A stretch of 64,000 nucleotides of DNA from Akebia trifoliata (Eukaryota; Streptophyta; Magnoliopsida; Ranunculales; Lardizabalaceae): NCBI GenBank assembly GCA_017979445.1, contig CM030708.1, forward strand, positions 33,422,721 to 33,486,720. The letters run 5' to 3'. This document shows, piece by piece, positions 33,201-44,356 of the stretch. The translations under genes were made by a program, and so were the position numbers. How positions within the stretch are numbered: the first letter of the stretch is position 1; each line of letters opens with the position of its first letter. The notes under the pieces are model-generated. The model made no database searches. It saw only the letters and a list, made by a program, of their open reading frames with translations, and was not told the origin of the DNA.

Positions 33201-35852
33201 GGGCTGATTTTTTTACTTCTAATTTTTTTTAGAGAGAGAGAGATGAAGGTGACCTGAGAAAAATAAAAGCATCCCCAGTAACAAGTTTTTTTGAGCTCAC
33301 AAATGTACTCCAACCACTGGTAAGCAAGTGCCTCTTAGGCTGACCTACAATTAAGAAGGGAAGCATATATTTAGAAAACTAAGAAGGGAAACAAATAGGA
33401 AATCAACGACCAAAAAAATGGGGAAAAAAAAAAGGGAACACTTAACTCTAGTAATTAATAATCCATCCATGAAAACAATGAGAAATGAGGTATCAAGCAA
33501 ATTCAGTCTGCTATGATGTCACAAATTACTAATTTTATCACTGAAATATACTCTTAGGACTAGTTGACCAATGGGTACAAGAGATTTGAAAAAGATTAGG
33601 CGATACTTACCACGATAAATATGGCGGAAGCGCCACTCTACTCCATGCAAGTCTTTTGCCACCAATTCCTGTGCTGGGGGTTTCAGCATCATGTCCTGCA
33701 ACAAAAGAACTATAAGTTGCCCCATCCTTATAAATGTCCAATTAGTATTGAGTGTGAAATACTTTTAAATTATAGAAGAATTTCTACTGTTGGGTAAGAG
33801 CACGGCGTGCCTAGATTCACACAACTCTACTTATACAAAGGAAAAAAAAAATTCTAGCTGAGTGGAAGTTGCAATCTTCTTCAATCCAAGACCCAGAGAA
33901 GCGTCACGTATTTTCTTGCATGTGCATAGCCACATAGCTTGCATGTCACATGGAGTTTGAACCTCTTGCATGTGTGCCATATGTACTCACGGCCACATTA
34001 GAAGACGACCCTTGTGCCCAATTTTTTTTTTTTTTACTTTTTTGATAAACTCATAAGACAAGGAAAATATAGTAGAGGAGAACTACCTAAATATAGATAA
34101 AACAAGGATAACAAAAACGAACAAACAGAAGGAAACCAAAATTAAACATACTTCCCAATTACAAGATCCCGTCAATATTGAATAGGTTATAGAAGCCAAA
34201 ATCATATAAAGACACAAACCAGAGGTGGGAGACACTCGTCAGCGTGTCGCTTAAGAACAGAGAATCCACCATGAGTGCTTGTATCAGATGCGGTGAGTGT
34301 CTTGCAAAAAAAGTATACACGAGTCTTTTGAGGCAGAGCTTGAACTGTTCCCTTATCCAAACCAAACTCCTCTTGCTGCAATGATCAAAATAATTAGTCA
34401 CACAATTAATAAACCGAATCAAATATTCAAAATTAAATGTAACACCGATTTCAACAAATTAGTAGTAAACCTTTGTCTCTGGAAGCAATGTCACTTGTGC
34501 AAACACCTCATCTGTGTCCAATTCAGCCTGCAAATTAAACCACAGTAGAGGACAGAAACCATCCTAATTCAAATATTTACAAAATTTAAATCTTTCTCCC
34601 ACCCAAGATCTCACTAAGCCCGACATATTCATAAAACTAAAACTACATTTCGAAAACAAGACCCGTCCTCATTCAATTTTTTTTATAAATAAATTCAAAT
34701 CTAAACCCGAATATACCTTAAGCTGAACATGAACAACCCTGCAGAGGATTTTAGAAGGTAAATCATAGGCAGGCAATTGTGAACTGGATTCTTGATTTGT
34801 GTACGCCTCGACCTCCACCGAACCAAATTCAGATAACCAAATCAGTAAGAATTTTATGCAAAATAAAGTATGTAATTGCATTGTGATGCTTATAAATTGT
34901 ACACTATTTTCTGAAAAATAAGATCTGACATGAATGCAACAATAAAAGAGTTACATAGAAGAACAGAACCTGTTCCAAGTGACCTTGAGGGAAGTAGAAG
35001 ACTTTCTCCCCGACACGAGGCAGCCTAACCAAGGGACCCGCGCATGCATGCCAGAGTTCACCATAGATTCCATCTTTCTCATCTGAGATCAGAATTTCAG
35101 ATCAAAGATGAGGGTGGAAACAAAAAATGTATAAAAGAAGAGCAATTCTTTGCAATGGGTAGAATTAAATCAGAATGGAATTGAGTTAAAGAAAATCAGG
35201 AACAAAAATAAACCCAGATATGTAATTCAAGTGGGAATCCAAGATTCAAATTTCAAGAACAGAACTAAGAAACACACTTAAAATACAAACAGAAACTTGG
35301 GTTGATAACATACTCAAAAAAGTACCCCAAAATGACTAAGAACCAAGAGCCTATTCTTAATGGCTTAACCTTCTCCACCTAAGAAATGAAGTTTATAAAA
35401 ATAAAAAATAAAAATATTGATCATTTTAGGCTACCAGCCTACCACCTTAACTAGGGAAAAAAAAAATGTCATTCAAGAGGGAATGTTTTAGATTCAAATT
35501 TCAAGATCAGAAAACTCACTCACAAAAGCAAACAGGAACTTGGGTTAATGCTGGACTCAACAAATACCCCCCAAATGGACACGTAGGCAAGTACCCATTC
35601 TTAAATTAATGGCTTAACTTTCTTCATCCATGAAATACTAATAAAAATGACCCTTTTAACCCTCTAGCAAACTAGTAGCCCCCACCACCTTCAAACCATA
35701 AATAAAATTGAGAGATAGAACTTCAAACTCCATCAAAAAATAACAGAAAAAAATAAACAAACAAACACAGAGAGAGAGAGAGAGAGACCTTGGGATTTAG
35801 AAGGGCAGATACCCTCTACGTTCAACCCCTCAGTAGACCCAACAGAAGCCAT
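30285..35852 (-). CDS. ARF: Auxin response factor, clade B-like (ARF1/ARF9/ARF18 type; 14 exons, 672 aa)
   Basis: Nuclear transcription factor binding auxin response elements. Exons, high to low: 35852-35789, 35082-34970, 34812-34717, 34527-34471, 34375-34220, 33695-33611, 33344-33254, 32670-32512, 32406-32287, 32197-32122, 31708-31537, 31450-30900, 30827-30637, 30372-30285. B3 domain at about residues 129-231, with [22 protein letters not shown] and [12 protein letters not shown] dimerisation region at about 252-335, ending in [14 protein letters not shown]. The middle region is rich in Pro, Ser and Gln and has LFGVDL, resembling the repression motif of clade B; there is no Gln-rich activation domain. 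PB1 domain at 581-660, with the basic GRSVDL strand and acidic YTDDEGD. The usual GDDPW reads GDYPW. The C terminus is short (NPLPCGV). The exon 11/12 and 9/10 boundaries were chosen by phase and are the least certain. Which ARF number it corresponds to needs a tree. Confidence 0.93.
30441..30588. mobile_element. Inverted-repeat hairpin in last intron of ARF
   Basis: GTGACTGCATTAGACACTGA and GCAGACGTGGAGGT on the left pair with CTTCACATCAGCTCAGTGTC and CTGCACAGTCAC on the right; the inner arms GAACC..GATGCTT and AAGCATCTATGGTTC also pair. The ~148 bp hairpin has limited bulges. It may be a small MITE or a small-RNA-forming hairpin. Confidence 0.6.
31753..32059. mobile_element. MITE with GAGCAACTCCAA ends in ARF intron 10
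   Basis: The ends GAGCAACTCCAA and TTGGAGTTGCTC are perfect inverted repeats of 12 bp. TTA flanks both sides (31750-31752 and 32060-32062), a 3-bp duplication of the PIF/Harbinger kind. The 307 bp interior has further imperfect inverted phrases (AATGACTATCCATAA against TTATGGATAGTCATT). Superfamily assignment is tentative. Confidence 0.75.
32823..32986. mobile_element. Small inverted-repeat element in ARF intron 7
   Basis: GGGTCAGGATCGGGG at the left faces CCCCGATCCTGACCC at the right, between ATATAT runs on both sides. The interior adds weaker pairing (ACAATGCTCTTACAACCC against GAGTGTTGTATCA). GGGTCAGG-type ends also occur on foldback elements at 42730 and 43177. Confidence 0.75.
32997..33240. 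mobile_element. Foldback (core-hairpin) family member, right part lost
   Basis: GTCAGGATCAAGAGCC starts the element. Then comes the core module: GGATTAGAGATTTCGGAATG, GTGAGGATGATCTCTATGGT, GAGGAGATCATCCTCAC and AACTTCTAACCCCATC. The spacer and the beginning of a second module follow, and the element ends abruptly near 33230. Located in ARF intron 7, directly beside the element at 32823-32986. Confidence 0.7.
35770..35788. repeat. (AG)n microsatellite at start of ARF intron 1
   Basis: On the coding strand it is (CT)n immediately after the exon 1 donor GT. Confidence 0.85.
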
Positions 35853-36051
35853 ATATCTCTCTCTTTCTCAGTTACCAAAACACAGAACTTGAAGAAAAAC
35901 AAGTTAAGTAAACAATGCAGCAAAACTAAAACAACACCCACTTTACAACTCCAACAACAACACCAACAGAGACCTTCCTACACATCAAGGGACCCTACAA
36001 AATGCTCAAAGTAGGAATCCTCCTCCCATCTCCTCTACCCTTCATAATTCA

Positions 36052-36058
<7 letters not shown>

Positions 36059-36108
<50 letters not shown>

Positions 36109-36120
36109 TGTGTGTGTGTT
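36059..36120. repeat. (TG)n microsatellite upstream of ARF
   Basis: About 30 TG units with one interruption, some 210 bp upstream of the ARF ATG, so in the putative 5' UTR or core promoter. On the coding strand it reads (CA)n. Confidence 0.95.
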
Positions 36121-37136
36121 TGTGTGAGTCTCTCTGTCTCTTATAGCTCTTATCGTAACGCCTTTGTCTTACACTTGCTCTCATTCTTCGACACCGTCAC
36201 ACCTCACTCTCAAACACGAGTCCTTTTTTTGAGCTCTCTCTCCCTCCTTTAATTTCAACCATAACGTTCTCTCTTCTTCAGGCGATTTTTCTTAAAGTGT
36301 TAAACCCACCACGCCGATTTTGTTTATGGTACTTGATTACTTTTTATCTTTTTATGCCACGTGGATTTAAAACTCTGACCCCACTAAATATTCGTTTTAC
36401 GTTTTAATGGAACCTTCAACTAGTATAATTTCTAACCGTTGGATTCGAACTACCATGAAAAACGCATGTATTGGATTGTTATAAATCACCAATCAGACTG
36501 AATTTTGGTGTGAAATTTTGCCAAATGGATCAGTTATGTGAAGTGGTAGCTAACCATTCCACCACTCCCACCAGTACACGATCTGCACTCACCTTACATC
36601 ATCCAATGATTATGATTTTGTGTATATTAAAAATACATATCCCAATTATACTTATCTCGAGGATAAATTTCAGCCATTGGATATCAAGTTTACATGATCA
36701 AGATATTGTGTTATTTTTATCTCTAAAAAATAGAAGTGTGTCCCTATTGATGCAAGAAAAATGACTGAACATAAACATGTTCTCGACTATGTTAAGTGTG
36801 AAATCCAACAAATGAGATTTATACATTTTTCGATGGTACTTATCTCATTTGTTTTATTTGAAGGATATATTTTGTTTCGTTGAATTTCGAGTTTATACGA
36901 TCAAGGTCATGTTTTTTCTTGAGCCATTTTCCATGAATCAACAAAACTTGAGCATCATTGTTGTGGAACCGTGATTTGAATGTTGAACTTCAATATTGTT
37001 TACAGATGTGATTACATTGTATCAGTTTCTTGTGATTAAAGTGTGTTTGAATGTAAAGTTGAAATCAAATATGGAATTCTCAATGTGGTGGTGAAACTTA
37101 TAAGATGATATTAAGTTGAGTTGTGCTAATCGGACT
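36121..37136. other. ARF upstream region with dispersed-repeat remnants
   Basis: The first 250 bp is CT-rich, typical of a plant promoter/leader; no certain TATA. At 36620-36750 and 36800-36925 there are two diverged copies of a segment with CTTATCTCGAGGATAAATTT and GATCAAG(A/G)T..GTGTT that also recurs at about 3.95 and 17.4 kb. No gene recognised. Confidence 0.45.
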
Positions 37137-37318
37137 CCCCCACATGGCATGCTCAAAATACTCTCCTGATGTGGCATGTGCTAGAACCATAGATTCTATG
37201 TCTTGGGATACACATGCACATCCCCATAAATATGTGCAATTGTGTATCCCAAGGAAAAAAAGATCTATGGTTCTAGCACGTGCCATATCAAAAGAGTATT
37301 TTGAGTATGCCAGGTGGG
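37137..37318. mobile_element. Palindromic MITE with partial second copy
   Basis: GGCATGCTCAAAATACTCTC and GGCATGTGCTAGAACCATAG face CTATGGTTCTAGCACGTGCC and GAGTATTTTGAGTATGCC, so the ~182 bp folds into one hairpin. A partial repeat of one arm follows at about 37351-37412 (GACATGGCACATGCTAAGAA with AAAGATCTATGGTTCC). Confidence 0.75.
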
Positions 37319-38000
37319 TTGCGATAAACTGACTTGAAATTCACTTGCTGACATGGCACATGCTAAGAACCATAGATCTTTTTCTTCAGGATACACAAAT
37401 ATAAAGATCTATGGTTCCATAGTGAATTTATCAATAGTCTAAGTTAATTGAAAGGTTAATATATATGATTTTGTGATGTGAGAAGATCATATATGAGTAT
37501 AGGTAGTGTTACATTTTATCGTATTAAGCGCCACTTATTATGGGCCTATTTGTAGTGTTATCTACTTTTGTGATTAAGAATCTATTGTTTGCGGAAACTG
37601 GAATCTTTGTTTGTTAAAAGTATATTCTGGTTGTTGAATTCTATCAAAGTGATCAGAATGCCCTTATATATAAAATGAAACACCATTGTAATGTTTTTTA
37701 GATGAATAATGATTTTTTGACGCCCCATCACATTTTAATGTTACTTCAGCATTATCCATAATTTGTTTTCCCTCAAACATTATAGAGTAGGGGACACTCT
37801 GATAATAATGGATAAAACATTAATTAATGGAAGGATAAGCTTAGTTAGAGAGCTTAATAAGAAGACTCAAGCTAACCTTACTAACTTAGTAAGAATTCAA
37901 TTCTTACTAAGGGTCGTTGAGCCCATGTGGATTACCACATTGGCAATCCAATATGACAACCACCTAGATTTATGGAAAAACTTTTATTCATATATATATA

Positions 38001-38510
38001 GGCAAGCATTCGGAGGCCCTAAAGAGAGCCAAACATTTTTCAAAATAGGGAATGAACTGATTTTTTGTGAGGATGATCTCTATGATGAAGAGATCATCCT
38101 GAGAAAAAATCAACTCTCTTTTGATGGGGTTAATACTTTCAAAATAGGCTAATTTTTTGTGAGGATGATCTTCTCATCATAGAGATCATCCTCACAAAAA
38201 ATCATCTCATTCTGAAACTTATAACCCATACATTGAAAAAATGTTTGGCACAATGTTCGACCTTTTTAAGGCACAAAAAATCAACAAATTCTGAAATTTT
38301 TAACCCCAGTTTACAATTTGAAGAATCGTGGATTGTCAATTATTTGTAAATCACTTCTGATGGGGTTAGAAGTTTCATAATGGGATGATCTTTTGTGAGG
38401 ATGATCTCCTCATCATAGATATCGTCCTCACAAAAATCAGTCCATTTCGAAATTTCTTGCTCATATATTGAAAAATATTTGGCTCTCTTTAGGGCCTCCA
38501 ACACTTCCTT
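38001..38510. mobile_element. Foldback element, AGGCCCTAAAGAGAGCC-ended
   Basis: The outer arms CATTCGGAGGCCCTAAAGAG and AGCCAAACATTTTTCAA face TTGAAAAATATTTGGCTCTC and TTTAGGGCCTCCAACACTTC. The interior holds at least three core modules (GTGAGGATGATCTC against GAGATCATCCTCAC). ATATATATA flanks both sides. The right end resembles the one at 58100-58155. Confidence 0.8.
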
Positions 38511-38639
38511 ATATATAAATTGTTTAAGTCTCTATATGCCCCTCCACATAAAGTGGCTACTTACTTGTTATAATACATGACAGGGTGGGATGGTGCTTGC
38601 GGGGCACAAAACAAAAATAATAATAATATATATATTGGG

Positions 38640-39774
38640 TGAGGAAACTTGATCCAAGTTTTTGAAAATGGATAGCTACCAAACTCGAAACTTCAAATTA
38701 AAATTCAATGGTGAGAGAAAAAAATTCATTTTTTTTAAGTTCTTAGAATTTTGTCCTCTATAATATTGTGACATCGGATCATGAGAAATTATTATTATTT
38801 CATCTTTTTAAGTTCTTGGAATTTTGTCCTTTGTAATCTTGTGGCATCGGATCATGTTTTTTAATGCCACAAGGTGATCAGTCAAGAAACTTAACTTACT
38901 AAGTTAGTAAGTGTTTTTCTAATTAGAACAATAAGTAACTTATAATTATTCAATCAAGTTGATCATTAACTTTATAAGATAAAATACCATTTGTGGGAAA
39001 ATAAATGGTCATGATGAGTTTTTGTACATTTGCTAACTTTCATGCAACTTATCTAATATTCTTAATTTGGGCGAGTTAATGCAACGGCGATCGAACAAGC
39101 CGAGGAAGTAAAATGATTAAAAGTCAAAGGTGACAAAAGTAAGCGAGAAAATGGTGAAAAGTCCACCGTCGTAGGGACGTGTCTCAGACATGGTGAAAAA
39201 GCAAATCCTCTATTACCGTTGAAATCCGAAGACTAAGGACTGTCAAATATAACACCGTTACTTCTCAATTGTCTCCCGTTAACTATTAGGTCAACTAAAA
39301 AATATTAGTTATATTATCTCCACATGTGCAAAACTTGTAACACGCGTCATTGAATTATGTTAAAGTAGTTAATAAATATAGACGTTATGATTCTCACTTA
39401 ATCATGTGATACCTATGTTACTGGGTTCATTGCTAGATCTATGAACCACAATTTAGTACGAACGGAACCGTATGTGGTTCAGTTCGCACTGTATTGTAAA
39501 ATAGAACAAACCTAGATAAATGAGGTTAATTATTATTTTCAAAGCCCTATGTATTAGATAAAGTCATCTTGTGTAGTAGTGTAGGAGCTTCCAAAGCAAT
39601 GGTTGTGGGTTCAACTTTTTATAACCTTGTGAAATTTTAGTTTTTATTTTATAAAAATTTACCTAATTTGCAAAAAATATTATAATACATATAATTTTTT
39701 TTTCAAGTCGTTCTACTGGCGCCCACTATCTCTTAGCATCCACTTAAGTGATTTTTTTTTTAATTAATGCTAGA
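38640..39774. other. Spacer with dispersed repeat; no gene recognised
   Basis: 38640-38935 is a diverged copy of the segment at 28300-28605. The rest is AT-rich without recognisable coding content. Confidence 0.4.
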
Positions 39775-39911
39775 GTGACCTCAATGGCGTGGGGACATCT
39801 TGACATAGTGGCATGGGCATGCCTGTAGATGTGTTTTCTCTAAGATACGAGTAAAACGCATCTATGGACATGTGTGTGCCACCCCATCAAGGTGTCCCCC
39901 ATTGAGGTCAC
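39775..39911. mobile_element. 137-bp inverted-repeat element (MITE)
   Basis: GTGACCTCAATGGCGTGGGG plus ACATCTTGA faces TCAAGGTGTCCCCCATTGAG plus GTCAC. The arms are ~28 bp and the inner parts also pair loosely (GATGTGTTTT against AAAACGCATC). Confidence 0.75.
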
Positions 39912-40049
39912 TTCGGCACGACTCTTTTCTTAAAGTAAATGATAGAAATGTCATTTCGCATTACTGTATACACTCACCATCTTCACTATCTATTCTCAAT
40001 GAATGGAAAGGCCTAACCATCTCATTGTCTTCATTATCTAGTATCTCCA

Positions 40050-40052
<3 letters not shown>

Positions 40053-40092
<40 letters not shown>

Positions 40093-40182
40093 AATCTCTC
40101 TTTATATATATATATATATTGAATGCCTTCACGTACATGGAAAGGGAGAAAGAGGATGTCTGAGAAGACATATATATATATA

Positions 40183-40216
<34 letters not shown>

Positions 40217-40217
40217 T
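40053..40217. repeat. Mirrored microsatellites (CT)n-(AT)n ... (AT)n-(AG)n
   Basis: A (CT)n run followed by (AT)n is mirrored about 60 bp later by (AT)n and (AG)n, giving a long imperfect hairpin. The inner unique part (TGAATGCCTTCACGTAC..) shows no second arm. Confidence 0.8.
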
Positions 40218-40589
40218 ATCTTTGAGCTCTTGCCATCAACAATTTTTGCCTATGTTGTCGTGGTGTCGAGGGTTTCGTGTGGAGTCACATTAGGAACGTG
40301 AAGGTTTGGGGAAGACAAACAAAAGAGAAATGAATGGATGTTTAGGGTTAGTTACTACCAAAATTTTTGTATTGCGATTTTTGTAATTTTGAAAAAATTA
40401 AAGTGTTAGACTTGGATAGTTTTCTAACACAATCTTAACTGTCAAATTGCTTCATATCTAATGACTGGAAATGGTTGGTGTGATCGTTGGATAAGTTGCT
40501 AGCCCTCAAAAGATAACATCCAACATTTGGCAAATACAAAATCTAAAAGTGTTGTAAGAATCCTTGGAAAATTGGACAATATATAGGTA

Positions 40590-41220
40590 ACGTTGTAAAA
40601 AACATCCCCCCCCCCCTGCCGGTTCAAAAGAACAAACATTGTAAAAACGATTGTGACACTGATTTTGTCCTATATGGGGTTTGAAACTTCGGAATGGGTT
40701 GGTTTTCTTTTGTGAGGATGATTTCTATAGTGAGAAGATCATCCTAACAAACAAAAAAAACCAATTCCAAAACTTCTAATCCCATCAAAAGTGGTTTATA
40801 GATAATTGATGGTCCACAATTCTTGAACATTGTAAAGTGGGGTTAGAAGTTTCAACATAGGTTGATTTTTTGTGAGGATGATCTCCTCAATTCAAAAATT
40901 TCTAGCCTATATATTGAAAATGTTTGAAAGCGTTCGGAGTCCTTAAAAAGAGCCAAACATTTTTTTTTCAATGTATGGGTTAGAAGTTTTGGAATGAGCT
41001 ATTTTTGTGTGTGTGGATGATCTCTATATTGAGGAGATCATTCTCATTAAAAATTAGCCCATTTCGATACTTTTAACCCCATCAAAAGTCGTTTACAAAA
41101 ATTGGAAGGTCAACGATTCTTCAACTTGTAAACTAGGGTTAGAAATTTTAGAATGAACTGTTTTTTGATGATGATGGTCTCTTCACCATAGAGATCATCC
41201 TCGCCAAAAATCAACTATAA
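40590..41220. mobile_element. Left, more degraded part of the foldback-element cluster
   Basis: Contains four core-type hairpin modules, for example GTGAGGATGATTTCTATAGT against GAGAAGATCATCCTAAC (about 40710-40750) and GTCTCTTCACCATAGAGATC near 41168. Between them is a GCGTTCGGAGTCCTTAAAAA phrase resembling the end of the 38001 element. Unit boundaries are blurred. It ends at a (CA)n run, 41220-41261. Confidence 0.7.
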
Positions 41221-41226
41221 CACACA

Positions 41227-41276
<50 letters not shown>

Positions 41277-41657
41277 GGGAAATGTTCAGCACCCTAAGTT
41301 TTACCACACACTTTAACAAACGTTTTTTGTCCTACATGGGTTAGAAGTTTTGGAATGAGCTGATTTTTGGTGAGGATGATCTCTATGATTAGAAGATCAT
41401 CCTCCCCAAAAATCAGCCCATTCCGAAATGTTTAGCCCCCTGTTTACACGTTGAAAAATCGTGGACCGTCCATTTTTTGTAAATCAATTTTGATGGGGTT
41501 AGAAGTTTTGGAATGAGCTGATTTTTGGTGAGGATGATCTCCTCACCATAGAGATCATCCTCACCAAAAATCAGCTCATTCCGAAACTTCTAACCCATGT
41601 AAGACAAAACGCGTTTGTTAAAGTGTATGGTAAAACTAAGGGTGGCGAACGGGACCC
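41277..41657. mobile_element. Foldback element, unit 1 of tandem pair (381 bp)
   Basis: The left end GGGAAATGTTCAGCACCCTA plus AGTTTTACCACACACTTTAA faces TTAAAGTGTATGGTAAAACT and GAACGGGACCC. The interior holds two core hairpin modules (about 41338-41440 and 41496-41590) joined by a spacer with CACGTTGAAAAATCGTGGAC. It is flanked by (AT)n on both sides. Confidence 0.88.
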
Positions 41658-41686
41658 TCTATATATATATATATATATATATATAT

Positions 41687-42063
41687 GGGAAATGTTCAGC
41701 ACCCTAAGGTTTACCACACACTTTAACAAACGTTTTTTGTCCTACATGGGTTAGAAGTTTTGGAATGAGCTGATTTTTGGTGAGGATGATCTCTATGATT
41801 AGAAGATCATCCTCCCCAAAAATCAGTCCATTCCGAAATGTTTAGCCCCATGTTTACACGTTGAAAAATCGTGGACCGTTCATTTTTTGTAAATCAATTT
41901 TGATGGGGTTAGAAGTTTTGGAATGAGCTGATTTTTGGTGAGGATGATCTCCTCACCATAGAGATCATCCTCACCAAAAATCAGCTCATTCCGAAACTTC
42001 TAACCCATGTAAGACAAAACGCATTTGTTAAAGTGTGTGGTAAAACTTAGGGTGCCGAACGGG

Positions 42064-42067
<4 letters not shown>
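41687..42067. mobile_element. Foldback element, unit 2 of tandem pair (381 bp)
   Basis: Same length and structure as unit 1, offset by 410 bp; I count about eight substitutions and no indels between them. The pair, including the intervening (AT)n, looks like a recent tandem duplication rather than two independent insertions. Confidence 0.88.
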
Positions 42068-42103
<36 letters not shown>

Positions 42104-42104
<1 letters not shown>

Positions 42105-42300
42105 GGTCCCGTTCAATAGCTAACTTTTTGGCAAAACATTATTCAAAACATGAGTTAGAAGTTTTAGAATGGGCTGATTTTTTGTGAGGATGATCTCTAC
42201 AGTGAGGAGATCATCATCACCAAAAATCAGCCCATTCCAAAACTTCTAACTCATGTTTTGAAAAATGTTTTGCCAAAAAGTTAGTTATTGAACACTACCC
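42104..42300. mobile_element. Foldback element with one core module (197 bp)
   Basis: GGGTCCCGTTCAATAGCTAA plus CTTTTTGGCAAAACATT faces AATGTTTTGCCAAAAAGTTA plus GTTATTGAACACTACCC. A single core module lies between. Bounded by (AT)n on both sides. The GGCAAAACATT arm is shared with the element at 44357-44702. Confidence 0.87.
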
Positions 42301-42318
42301 ATATATATATATATATAT

Positions 42319-42730
42319 GGGGGGCGGTTCAAGGGCCATATGAGAAAACATATGAAAAAACTTTCGTTTTTCAAAATAAGAGTTAGAGGTTTTGGATTGA
42401 GCTGATTTTTTGCAAGGATGGTCACTATGATGAAAAGATCATCCTCACAAAAAATCAGCTCAATCATAAACTTCTAAATCCATCAAAAGTGATTTACAAT
42501 TAGTGATAAAAATTGGTAAAAAATCGACGGTCCACATTCTAAATCACTTTTATGGGGTTAGAAGTTTCAGATTGGGTTGATTTTTTTTTTTTTTTTGATG
42601 ATCTTCCCATCATAGAGATCATCCTCACAAAAAATCAGTTCAATCCAAAATTTCTAACCCATATTTTAAAATTTTATTAAAAACGAAAGTTTTTACATAT
42701 GTTTTCTCATATGGCCTTTGAACCTGACCC
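42319..42730. mobile_element. Foldback element, GGCCATATGAG-ended (412 bp)
   Basis: GGCGGTTCAAGGGCCATATG and AGAAAACATATGAAAAAACT face AGTTTTTACATATGTTTTCT and CATATGGCCTTTGAACCTGA, giving outer arms of ~50 bp. Two core modules with a spacer lie inside. (AT)n on both sides. Confidence 0.87.
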
Positions 42731-42746
42731 ATATATATATATATAT

Positions 42747-43117
42747 GGGAAATGTTCAACACCCTAAGCTTTACCATACACTTTAACAAATGTGTTTTGT
42801 CCTACATGGGTTAGAAGTTTTGGAATGGGCTGATTTTTGGTGAGGATGATCTCTATAATTACAAGATCATCCTCACCAAAAATCAGCCCATTACGAACAT
42901 GTTTACAAGTTGAAAAATCGTGAACTGTCCATTTTTTGTAAACCATTTTTTATGGGGTTAGAAGTTTTGGAATGAGCTGGTTTTTTTGTGAGGATGATCT
43001 CCTCACCATAGAGATCATCATCACCAAAATTCAGCCTATTCCAAAACTTTTAACCCATGTAGGACAAAACACGTTTGTTAAAGTGTAGGGTAAAGCTTAG
43101 GGTGGGGAACGGGATCC
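42747..43117. mobile_element. Foldback element, GGGAAATGTTCA-ended (371 bp)
   Basis: Same type as units 1 and 2, but more diverged (GGGAAATGTTCAACACCCTA; right end GGGGAACGGGATCC). Two core modules; the spacer is shortened. It is followed by an (AT)n run of nearly 60 bp, 43118-43176. Confidence 0.85.
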
Positions 43118-43125
43118 TATATATA

Positions 43126-43172
<47 letters not shown>

Positions 43173-43176
43173 ATAT

Positions 43177-43544
43177 GGGTCAGGTTCAAACGACAACCAT
43201 TTCAACACACATATAGACAACGTGTTTTGTCTTATATGGGCAAAAATGTTTGGAATGGGCTGATTTTTTGTGAGGATGATCTCTGTGGTGAGGAGATCAT
43301 CTTTGCCAAAAATCAGCTCATTATGAAACTTCTAGACCGTCCAATTTTTGTTGAAAAATGATAGACCGTCCAATTTTTGTAAATCAATTTTGATAGGGTT
43401 ACAAGTTTTGGAATGGGATGATTTTTTGTCAGGATGATCCCCTCATCACAGAGATCATCCTCACAAAAAATCAGCCCATTCCAAACATTTTTACCCATAT
43501 AAGACAAACACGTTGTCTATATGTGTGTTGCAGGAACCCGACCC
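43177..43544. mobile_element. Foldback element, GGGTCAGGTTC-ended (368 bp)
   Basis: The outer arms share AACACACATATAGACAACGT and GTTTTGTCTTATATGGG with the right end ACACGTTGTCTATATGTGTG and GAACCCGACCC. Two core modules with a duplicated short phrase (GACCGTCCAATTTTTGT twice, about 43335-43380) between them. Confidence 0.83.
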
Positions 43545-43586
43545 TATATCTATATATATATATATACAAAGAGAGAGAGAGAGAGA

Positions 43587-43923
43587 TTAGGTTCAACAAC
43601 CACTGAAAAGAACCAACATTTGTCATATATGAGTAATAAATTTCAAAAATGGGTTGATTTTTTATGAGTCCTCCTAAAAACTCATCCCATTTCAAAACCT
43701 ATAACCCCATCAAAAATTGTTTAGAAATTAATGATCCACGATTCTTCAACTTGAAAATTACTTTTGATGGGGTTAGAAGTTTCAAAATGGGTTGATTTTT
43801 GTGAGTATGGTCTTTATGATGAAAAGACCATCCTCTCAAAAGAATCATCTTATTCTAAAACTTTTAACTCATATAGGAAAAAATGTTGGCTACCAACATT
43901 GATTTTTTTTGTTGGTTGTTGAA
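43587..43923. mobile_element. Degraded foldback element (~337 bp)
   Basis: Imperfect outer arms (TAGGTTCAACAACCACTGAA against TTTGTTGGTTGTTGAATA) enclose one damaged and one fairly intact core module. It lies between (AT)n and (AG)n runs. Confidence 0.65.
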
Positions 43924-43948
43924 TATATATATATATATATATATACAT

Positions 43949-44333
43949 GGGGAATGATAACATCAAAGGCCTCATGGGATATTAGCATTGTCCAACACGT
44001 ATTTTTTTCGACAATACCCCTCATTATTTTATCTTTTAGTGAAAAAACAAGGGCATGCTAGTCTTCTACACAATAAATACATTATTATGTCATTAATAAA
44101 TGTATTTATTATGTTGGCATTGATTGTCAAAACATTTACTAAAAAAAAAATTTAATTCAAAATATTTGAATGTTCATAATATTTATTATATAAACAAACA
44201 TTTATAGTGTAAAAGACCAATACATCATTGATTTTTTTCTACTAAAAGATAAAACGAGAAATGATATTATAGGAACAAAAAAGTATTAGACAATACTAAT
44301 GTCCCTATGAGGTCTTGGACGTTAACATTCCCC
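43949..44333. mobile_element. Second copy of the long palindromic MITE of 29668-30028
   Basis: The ends GGGGAATGATAACATCAAAG and GGCCTCATGGGATATTAGCA face ATACTAATGTCCCTATGAGG and CTTGGACGTTAACATTCCCC. The interior pairs as in the 29.7-kb copy (ATTTTATCTTTTAGTGAAAA against TACTAAAAGATAAAACGAGA). It is a different family from its foldback neighbours but uses the same kind of (AT)n site. Confidence 0.82.
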
Positions 44334-44356
44334 TATATATATATATATATATATAT

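Noticed and set aside
37763..38152. 129-codon plus-strand open frame
   Set aside because: Part of it translates the foldback core hairpin ([16 protein letters not shown]), which also appears as a frame in several other copies; an artefact of the repeat, not a protein.
39872..40186. 104-codon frame with Ser-Leu repeats
   Set aside because: Translation of (CT)n and (AT)n microsatellites.
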